From: Maridesulfovibrio hydrothermalis AM13 = DSM 14728
GTDB taxonomy: Bacteria; Desulfobacterota; Desulfovibrionia; Desulfovibrionales; Desulfovibrionaceae
DNA length: 64,000 nt
Assembly (NCBI RefSeq): GCF_000331025.1
Contig: NC_020055.1
Span: 1 to 64,000 of the forward strand
Reading direction: 5' to 3'
Shown here: in pieces, positions 57,998-64,000 of the stretch
Position numbering within the stretch: the first letter of the stretch is position 1
Layout: the number at the start of each line of letters is the position of its first letter
Translations under genes and position numbers: made by a program
The notes under the pieces: generated by a model
Told to the model about the DNA's origin: nothing
Database searches by the model: none
Seen by the model: the letters and a program-made list of their open reading frames with translations, nothing else

Positions 57998-60900
57998 GTG
58001 CTCGTTAGGGTAAAGAAAATATTCTGGATATTGTTTATCCTCTTTGATCTCTGCATTCTGGGTGCAGGGCTTTGGGGATTGTATTATCTGGAATCTGATG
58101 CGCCCCGGCTGGAGCTTGAAAGGCTTTTCAGTGAAGCTCTCGGCCGTGAGGTTGTTTTTGAGGAGAATCTGGATCTTATTTTTTATCCCTGGCTCGGGAT
58201 TGATACCGGCTCTATTTCAGTCAGCGCCGCACCTGACGCAGAATATCCTCATCAGCTTACAGTTAAAGGGATCGATTTCAAAGTACGCCTTTTACCTCTT
58301 TTGCATGGTAATCTTGAAGTAGATACAATCATAGTTAATTCTCCTGTTTTCAGGATGGATCGTGGAAAGGATGGTAAGCTTGATCTTCCTGCTATGGGGG
58401 AAAGCAATGCTGTGTCCGGCAGTGATCCTCGAATTCCTTTTATTAAATCAATTACCGTGCGCGGCGTAAGCATTGTAAACGCTACTTCTACATATACGGA
58501 TGTCGGGAGCGGGTATTCGTTTAAAGTTTCCGGTGTGAATGTTCGTACCGGACTTTTGCGTAAAGATACGCCGCTGGCTTTTGACCTGAGTGCTGCACTG
58601 GATGCTGACATCATGGAACTCAGTGCAAAAATCAATATCAAAGGGCTGATGGATTTTTCGGTTCATGACCGGACGGTCTCTTTCTCGGAAACATCTCTAT
58701 CCATGCATGCCGAGAGTGATAAACTCCTCGGCCCCGGTGAGTCTGTACAGGGAATCGCATCACTTGATTTTGATCTTGTGGAGGGGCTGATTGATGTCAA
58801 AGGACTTGTTGTTCAGGGGGCGGGCATTCGTCTGTCCGGCTCTGCGAGATGTACGGATATTTACCATGCTCCTGATTTTAAAGGTACACTCAAATCTACC
58901 CGCTTTGATCCCAAGGCTGTATTTTCCCGATTTACACCTGTACCGATTCCGGCAGAATTCAAAGATATATTGAACAGTGCATCTTTCATTGTAGATTTTC
59001 ACTCAACTCTTAATAAAACCACGCTTACAAACATGGTTCTGGCTGTAGATGATACCATGATCATGGGAGAATTATCTCTTAAAAATTACCGTCAGCCGTG
59101 GGTTGAGTTTGATATTCTGGCTGATTCAATTGTTCTGGATCCGTATGCTAAGCTTTTCGGACTGGCGAAAAATGACCCGGGCCAGAATGCAGCTGTAAAA
59201 AGTGCAAATTCTGAATCTCCGGCAAGTAAGTTCAGGCAGGTGGTTATTGCTGACCTTGTCCGCCAGATTCCCTGTAATGGGAAACTGGAAGTTGCAAAAT
59301 TTGCTTATGATGGAATTCGCCTGGAAAATACACGTCTTGCCATTTCCCCCGGGCCGAAGGTGGCCAGTCTGAGTGTGGGGAAAGGCTCATACCTTGACGG
59401 AGATTTTGCTTTGCGGGCCGATCTTTCTTTTGATGAGCAAAAGGGAAAAGATCTGCTCTATCTTTCGGGTAAGGGGGAGGTTTCGCCATTTTCTATGGCC
59501 AGACTTCCGGTGAAGTTTGATGGAGTAAAATTTGAATCGGGCAAGGCCGGACTTAAACTGAACTCTTTAACTTCGCAGGGCAAAACGCCGGGAGAACTGG
59601 TTAGAAATATTGAGCTTGATATTAAGCTTGAAGGGAAAAAAATTGCTGCTGTCATAACCAGAAAAGAAGTTCCGGAGCAGTACAGAAATGTTCATGCGAA
59701 GAGTTTGAGTTTAGCATTTACAACCATCCCTCTTGGCGGAACTGCTCCGCTGGGCTTTGTGGGGCGTAAAGCTGATGTTAATATTTCAGGGAATATTTTG
59801 AAACCTTCTGTATCAATTGACAGCAGTTTTACGGGCGATATTTTTTGTAACCGCAGGTCGCCAGACAGCTGGCGGGTAAAGAATGGTAAATTGAAATTGT
59901 CTCTAGGTGGAACAGGGTTTCCGTTATTGAAGAAGGGTTTTAGTCTTTCTCTTGCCGGAGCAGCCGGCCTTGAAGACAAAAGTCTGAAACTGGACGAAAT
60001 ATCACTTAAAAGCGGGAAAGTTAAACTCATGGGCAGCATTGATGCTAAGAGGCTTGGCGAAGATACCGCAACAGCAAATGGCATCCTCAAAATAGCCGAT
60101 ACAGAGTGTGCTGAAATTTTCGATCTGTTCGGGGTAGAAAAACCGCAAACTAAAGACCCCAGAGCTTTTGATTCAGTTGAGCTGGACAGTTCTTTTCAGC
60201 TAAATGGTGAAAACCTGAATTTACGTGTTAATAATTGCCGCCTTGATACAGCCTCAGCTGCGGGAACATTTGAACTGGTAGATTTCAGCAATCCCGTACT
60301 TAATTTTGTGGTTAAGGGTGATCATATTGACGTAGATCGTTTTTTGCCTCCTGAAGAAGAGGACGAAAACCTTGCTAACAATGGAACACAGTCTAAATCT
60401 AGCGGTTTTGAAAGTGTTGAAAATTATAAATTTCCTGAATGGCAGTTCCCTGATAAGTTTTTAGGATCAATTAATGCCACCGGCAGGGTTGAGTGTAATT
60501 ATTTTCGGATTTTTGATTTTGGCGGCAGTAAGGCGAGTGCTGATGTGAGCATGCAGAATGCAGTAATAGATATCCGGAATATTAAAGCCGATTTTCATGA
60601 AGGGAATGCTGCTGGCAGGATTTCGCTCGGCCTTCGTAACGGTACAGTGGAGCTTGGTACGGATCTAGAGGCGCGAGGGTTTCAGGCCGGACTCTTTTTT
60701 GCTGATTACGTAGGGCGTGATATTGTAAGAGGACGTTCTGATGCTTCGCTTAAAATAAGTGGAAACTCGACAGCGAATATTGATCTGGTGGACACTCTCG
60801 GTGGTGATTTCGCTTTTAAAATAACTGACGGGTCATATTTTTTTGCTGTAACTGATGACAAAGGCAAAAAAAGTAAAAAGGATCTAAAGCCGACTGATTT

Positions 60901-61246
60901 TTCAGTAATGAAAGGTGTCATCAGCGGTAAGGGCGGACGGTTCAAGGTCAAAAATTATACCCTTAAGACTGACTATCTTACAGCTACAGCCGTTGGCGGT
61001 TTCAGTTTTCCCGACGATTCTATCGATCTAAATGTAAATGCAGATATTATAAGACTTCCTAATTTATATTTAAAAATTGTAAATGCTCTTTTAGATGCCA
61101 TAACCGGGGTAAACGTTCATGTCTCAGGCAGGTTGAATGATCCTAAAGTAGAGGTCAAAGGTCTTGAACGCTGGGGAGATGTGCTTGGTGATGTTCTCGG
61201 TTTACCGGAGGATTCTTTTATGTTTTTCAGAAAACTCATATTTTGA
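57998..61246 (+). CDS. AsmA-family envelope protein
   Basis: A 1082-residue protein from a GTG. One N-terminal membrane span (FWILFILFDLCILGAGLWGLYYL, about residues 9-31) anchors a very long periplasmic part of beta-rich repeats. It includes AsmA start features (LFSEALGREVVFEENLDL) and the C-terminal AsmA_2 domain (RGRSDASLKISGNSTANIDLVDTLGGDFAFKITDGSYF). Proteins of this superfamily are rod-like bridges implicated in phospholipid transport to the outer membrane. An upstream site CCTCCTGTG is weak, so the exact start is uncertain. Confidence 0.88.
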   Translation: MLVRVKKIFWILFILFDLCILGAGLWGLYYLESDAPRLELERLFSEALGREVVFEENLDLIFYPWLGIDTGSISVSAAPDAEYPHQLTVKGIDFKVRLLPLLHGNLEVDTIIVNSPVFRMDRGKDGKLDLPAMGESNAVSGSDPRIPFIKSITVRGVSIVNATSTYTDVGSGYSFKVSGVNVRTGLLRKDTPLAFDLSAALDADIMELSAKINIKGLMDFSVHDRTVSFSETSLSMHAESDKLLGPGESVQGIASLDFDLVEGLIDVKGLVVQGAGIRLSGSARCTDIYHAPDFKGTLKSTRFDPKAVFSRFTPVPIPAEFKDILNSASFIVDFHSTLNKTTLTNMVLAVDDTMIMGELSLKNYRQPWVEFDILADSIVLDPYAKLFGLAKNDPGQNAAVKSANSESPASKFRQVVIADLVRQIPCNGKLEVAKFAYDGIRLENTRLAISPGPKVASLSVGKGSYLDGDFALRADLSFDEQKGKDLLYLSGKGEVSPFSMARLPVKFDGVKFESGKAGLKLNSLTSQGKTPGELVRNIELDIKLEGKKIAAVITRKEVPEQYRNVHAKSLSLAFTTIPLGGTAPLGFVGRKADVNISGNILKPSVSIDSSFTGDIFCNRRSPDSWRVKNGKLKLSLGGTGFPLLKKGFSLSLAGAAGLEDKSLKLDEISLKSGKVKLMGSIDAKRLGEDTATANGILKIADTECAEIFDLFGVEKPQTKDPRAFDSVELDSSFQLNGENLNLRVNNCRLDTASAAGTFELVDFSNPVLNFVVKGDHIDVDRFLPPEEEDENLANNGTQSKSSGFESVENYKFPEWQFPDKFLGSINATGRVECNYFRIFDFGGSKASADVSMQNAVIDIRNIKADFHEGNAAGRISLGLRNGTVELGTDLEARGFQAGLFFADYVGRDIVRGRSDASLKISGNSTANIDLVDTLGGDFAFKITDGSYFFAVTDDKGKKSKKDLKPTDFSVMKGVISGKGGRFKVKNYTLKTDYLTATAVGGFSFPDDSIDLNVNADIIRLPNLYLKIVNALLDAITGVNVHVSGRLNDPKVEVKGLERWGDVLGDVLGLPEDSFMFFRKLIF

Positions 61247-61316
61247 TATGGTCCGCTAAAGTCGAAAGAATTTGCAGCTATTTGTAAATCTTGTTTGATT
61301 TAGAAGGGAGGGTGTG

Positions 61317-62762
61317 ATGGCCGGAATTAAAATTGGAGGCAGGGTCTCGGAATTTTTCCTGCACGATATCTGGGACTGGAGTTCGCATCATGCCCGCGGG
61401 CCGTTCAAAATGCTGTATACCGTTGCCCGTGTTGCCTATCTTGTTTCAATGGGATTTTTGAAGGATCAGTGCATTATCCGTGCGTCCGCCCTGACTTTTA
61501 CTACCATGCTTTCAATTGTCCCTTTTCTGGCTGTGGCTTTTTCCTTGATGAAAGGAATGGGGTTTCAGGAATCTTCGTATATTCATGATGTGTTGCTCAA
61601 GGTTTCCGCCGGAAGGGAGGAGATCGTCAATAAGATATTAGAATACGTTGACAATACCAATGTGCAGACTCTTGGCTGGATCGGGGTTACAACGCTTCTT
61701 TTTACAGTTCTATCCACTGTCGGAACTGTAGAAAAGGCTTTCAATATTATTTGGAAAGTTAAGCGGGGCCGCACATTCTGGCGTAAATTTACAGACTTTT
61801 TTTCAGTGATTTTTATTTGTCCGGTGGCGGTTATTGTTGCTACCAGCGTCAGTGTTTCACTTAAAAAACAAGCGATGCTGCATTCGCTGGAGAATATTTA
61901 CGGAGTTTCAGAGGTTGAAAGTTTGCTTATCAAGCTGGCTCCGCTGGTTTTGATATGGCTTGCTTTTACATTTATTTATGCCTTTATGCCCAATACCCGG
62001 GTACGTCTCAGGAGTGCTCTTGTCGGCGGCATAATTGCCGGAACCATTTGGCAAATGGCCCAGTGGGCTTATATTAACTGGCAAGTGGGGGTCAGCAAAT
62101 ATAACGCTATTTACGGTAGCTTTGCGCAGTTACCGTTATTTCTGCTCTGGCTTTATTTCAGCTGGATTATTGTACTTCTGGGTTCCGAGATCAGTTACGC
62201 TGTGCAAAATGTTATGCTTTATCGTCAGCAGCGGTTCATGCCTGATGCCGGAGTAGAGGACATGCAGAAATTTTCGCTTCTGGCGTTAAGTCTGATGAGT
62301 GTGCGTTTTGAGCGTGCTGAACCTCCCTTTAATATAGAGGAGCTTGCCGGGGAGATTGGTGTTCCGGTCAGTTTTATTTCACCCATGCTGGATAAGTTTG
62401 TTGAAAACGGCGTTCTTGTACATGCCGGTGAGGATGATAAGGAAATTTATACCTTTGCACTTTCACCTCAGCATATCTCCATCTTGCGGATCATGAGTAT
62501 CCTGTCAGGCAGCGGTAAAGAGGCCAGCGCAGCGGTGGACAGTCCGGGGATGGAATATGTTTCAGGGCTTATGAATGATATTAAAGAGGTCGTCAGGGAC
62601 AGTGGAAAGGATATAACTCTTTCTGCCTGCGCCGATGGCCTTGCTGAAGTTATGAGCGTTGCCAGAGCTGAAGAAATGAAAGACTCTGCACCGGGAATGG
62701 AAACTGAATCGGGGTTTGAAGGAAATGAGGGAAATGATACTCGTAAAGTCCTTGCAGAATAA
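61317..62762 (+). CDS. YihY/BrkB-family membrane protein with winged-helix tail
   Basis: About 481 residues from the ATG with GGGAGG five bases upstream; a GTG lies directly before it. Six membrane spans lie in the first 290 residues, with the family motifs ASALTFTTMLSIVPFLAVAFSLM and YNAIYGSFAQLPLFLLWLYFSWIIVLLGSEISYA. After the last span a winged-helix-like domain follows (PPFNIEELAGEIGVPVSFISPMLDKFVENGVL, about residues 340-375). The UPF0761 family has been mislabelled RNase BN and its function is unsettled. Confidence 0.92.
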   Translation: MAGIKIGGRVSEFFLHDIWDWSSHHARGPFKMLYTVARVAYLVSMGFLKDQCIIRASALTFTTMLSIVPFLAVAFSLMKGMGFQESSYIHDVLLKVSAGREEIVNKILEYVDNTNVQTLGWIGVTTLLFTVLSTVGTVEKAFNIIWKVKRGRTFWRKFTDFFSVIFICPVAVIVATSVSVSLKKQAMLHSLENIYGVSEVESLLIKLAPLVLIWLAFTFIYAFMPNTRVRLRSALVGGIIAGTIWQMAQWAYINWQVGVSKYNAIYGSFAQLPLFLLWLYFSWIIVLLGSEISYAVQNVMLYRQQRFMPDAGVEDMQKFSLLALSLMSVRFERAEPPFNIEELAGEIGVPVSFISPMLDKFVENGVLVHAGEDDKEIYTFALSPQHISILRIMSILSGSGKEASAAVDSPGMEYVSGLMNDIKEVVRDSGKDITLSACADGLAEVMSVARAEEMKDSAPGMETESGFEGNEGNDTRKVLAE

Positions 62763-62830
62763 TCTGTACTGCTTTTAAATTATTGCGCAAAATCTACGTG
62801 CAAAAAAGCATAAAATTTTTGTCAGCAATC

Positions 62831-62873
62831 TGAGAATGCGGGCGACTTTATAATCAAGTCGCCCGCATTCTCA
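62831..62873. terminator. Bidirectional terminator
   Basis: TGAGAATGCGGGCGACTT and its exact complement form an 18-bp stem with a seven-base loop between the convergent YihY and symporter genes. Confidence 0.92.
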
Positions 62874-62882
62874 GGTAAAAAG

Positions 62883-64000
62883 TCAGATATTAGACCAGCA
62901 TAATTTCAGATGTTCTCTTGCCATTTTCGGGGTGACCATAGCAACACCGATCGCAAGTGCAAGGGATACTGGAAGCGCAATTACGTTGGGGTCAACCCAT
63001 TGCAGCAGCCAGACCCATGAACCTTTGGCTGCACCTGATACCAGTGTATCCTGTCCGGTGAGCATTTTACACAGCCCGATTACTTTTGCTTCTTTCGCGT
63101 GTACGAAAAGCAGCCAGAACATGGACGCGCTGAATCCGCCGACAAGGGATACTTTTGCGGCTTTTTTGGTCATTCCTTTCCAGTACAGACCGAGCAGGTA
63201 GATAGGCAGAAAGGATGCCGCGCACAGACCGAAGAAGAATGCGGTGGCTCTGGCAATAATGGACGGGGGCAGAATCCATGCCCATGCGATTGCGGCGAGC
63301 AGGGTGATGGAAACACCGATCTTGGTAATCTTAACAGATTTTTCGCTGGATACTTTAACAAACCTTTCGAAGAAATCCCGTCCAAGTGCCGTTCCACCCA
63401 CGTGGTACTGGGAGGACAGGGTGGACATACCGGCTGCAAGCATTGCCAGCAGGAAAAGTGATGAAAACCATGACGGCATCATCTGTTCAATATACATGGG
63501 GATGATTTTATCCATGTTGCCGCCAGCCACTGCGATGGAAATCTTACCGGCTTCCTTGAAGAATACTGCGTTGGAGAGTGCGCCCACAGTGAAGGCTACT
63601 CCGGTCATGAGCGGAATGAAAAGTCCACCGTAAAGAACTGCGCGGTTTAGCTCGCGGTCAGAAGGAACGGTCATAAAACGAACAGCAAGCTGGGGCTGTG
63701 CCAGAACACCTATACCTACGCCGTAGACGATGGTGGTATAGATTACCAGCCATAGAGGTGTGCCGAATCTGGCTCCCTGTGTCCAGCCGATCATACCTCC
63801 TTTTTGCAGCTTGGCAGGCATGAGGTTGACCATATCGGTCAGGGCCTGATGAGCTTCGGTTACTCCGCCGAGCATAATATACGTTGAAACTATAAGGATA
63901 AGCATCATCACCGCCATGATCAATCCTTGAAAAGCGTCAGTGTACATTACAGCTTTCATTCCGCCTGAAACAACGTAAACAGCCAGAATCACGCTGATGA
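62883..64000 (-). CDS. Sodium:solute symporter (SSS family), C-terminal part
   Basis: The frame is open to the window edge, so the N-terminal part lies outside. At least 370 residues are present, with about nine hydrophobic segments and SSS-family features (AVYVVSGGMKAVMYTDAFQGLIM, LLAMLAAGMSTLSSQYHVGGTALGRDFFERF). These fit Na+-coupled transporters of organic acids or pantothenate-like substrates. The substrate cannot be told from this part. It reads toward the YihY gene, and the two share the terminator at 62831-62873. Confidence 0.9.
   Translation of the reverse strand, partial: ISVILAVYVVSGGMKAVMYTDAFQGLIMAVMMLILIVSTYIMLGGVTEAHQALTDMVNLMPAKLQKGGMIGWTQGARFGTPLWLVIYTTIVYGVGIGVLAQPQLAVRFMTVPSDRELNRAVLYGGLFIPLMTGVAFTVGALSNAVFFKEAGKISIAVAGGNMDKIIPMYIEQMMPSWFSSLFLLAMLAAGMSTLSSQYHVGGTALGRDFFERFVKVSSEKSVKITKIGVSITLLAAIAWAWILPPSIIARATAFFFGLCAASFLPIYLLGLYWKGMTKKAAKVSLVGGFSASMFWLLFVHAKEAKVIGLCKMLTGQDTLVSGAAKGSWVWLLQWVDPNVIALPVSLALAIGVAMVTPKMAREHLKLCWSNI

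Overview
The window joins two kinds of DNA. Positions from about 36.7 kb to the end are ordinary chromosome of a Gram-negative anaerobe. Pyruvate kinase, lysS, lolC/lolD, bamA, skp, lpxD-fabZ-lpxA-lpxI, a pair of MinD-like ATPases with built-in ferredoxin domains and a CGGC-type metal protein together point to a Desulfovibrio-like member of the Desulfobacterota. That assignment is inference from gene content and order; no rRNA is present.

Positions 1-36.7 kb are AT-rich and accessory. The first 197 bases are an assembly artefact: a 155-base copy of 6334-6488 joined to a 454 mate-pair linker that contains loxP. Next come an uncharacterised gene pair, an IS66 fragment, a RloC/PrrC-like anticodon nuclease with the stump of an SbcD gene, and a conjugation block (TraI, TraJ-like, Rha) with a likely oriT and seven 10-bp iterons. 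A Fic protein, a HipA remnant and CRISPR array A follow, ending at a tRNA-3'-end-like site (11501-11517).

From 11501 to 36724 lies what looks like a 25.2-kb integrative mobilizable element bounded by that site and a near-identical one. It carries a P4-type integrase, a possible defence operon with a nuclease-like protein, MobC/MobA/MobB, a Toprim/helicase replication protein, AlpA, a ParD/ParE pair and transposase debris. Its main cargo is a type III-B CRISPR system: array B, a Cas6-RT-Cas1 fusion, cas2, array C, cmr6-cmr1, a divergent two-TM protein resembling Csx23, and array D at the right end. The Cmr complex can cut target RNA. The intact GGDD motif of Cmr2 predicts cyclic oligoadenylate synthesis, for which the membrane protein is the best local receptor. 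The RT-Cas1/Cas2 pair predicts spacer capture from RNA.

The four arrays share one 36-bp repeat and one leader and are read from the minus strand. They hold only 11 spacers. Arrays A and B have nearly identical flanks but share no spacer, and four of the eleven spacers contain perfect 6-7 bp hairpins. Array A sits at the right end of an older neighbouring element, so the left 11 kb is best read as the remains of a tandem integration.

The chromosomal part holds a Na/Pi transporter with an unknown inner-membrane protein, an OmpH-like lipoprotein, pyk, a CULT-domain protein, two identical tRNA-Asn genes, the envelope cluster lysS-lolC-lolD-bamA-skp-lpxD-fabZ-lpxA-lpxI, an iron-sulfur ATPase cluster, a DUF89 protein, an AsmA protein, a YihY protein and a truncated sodium:solute symporter.
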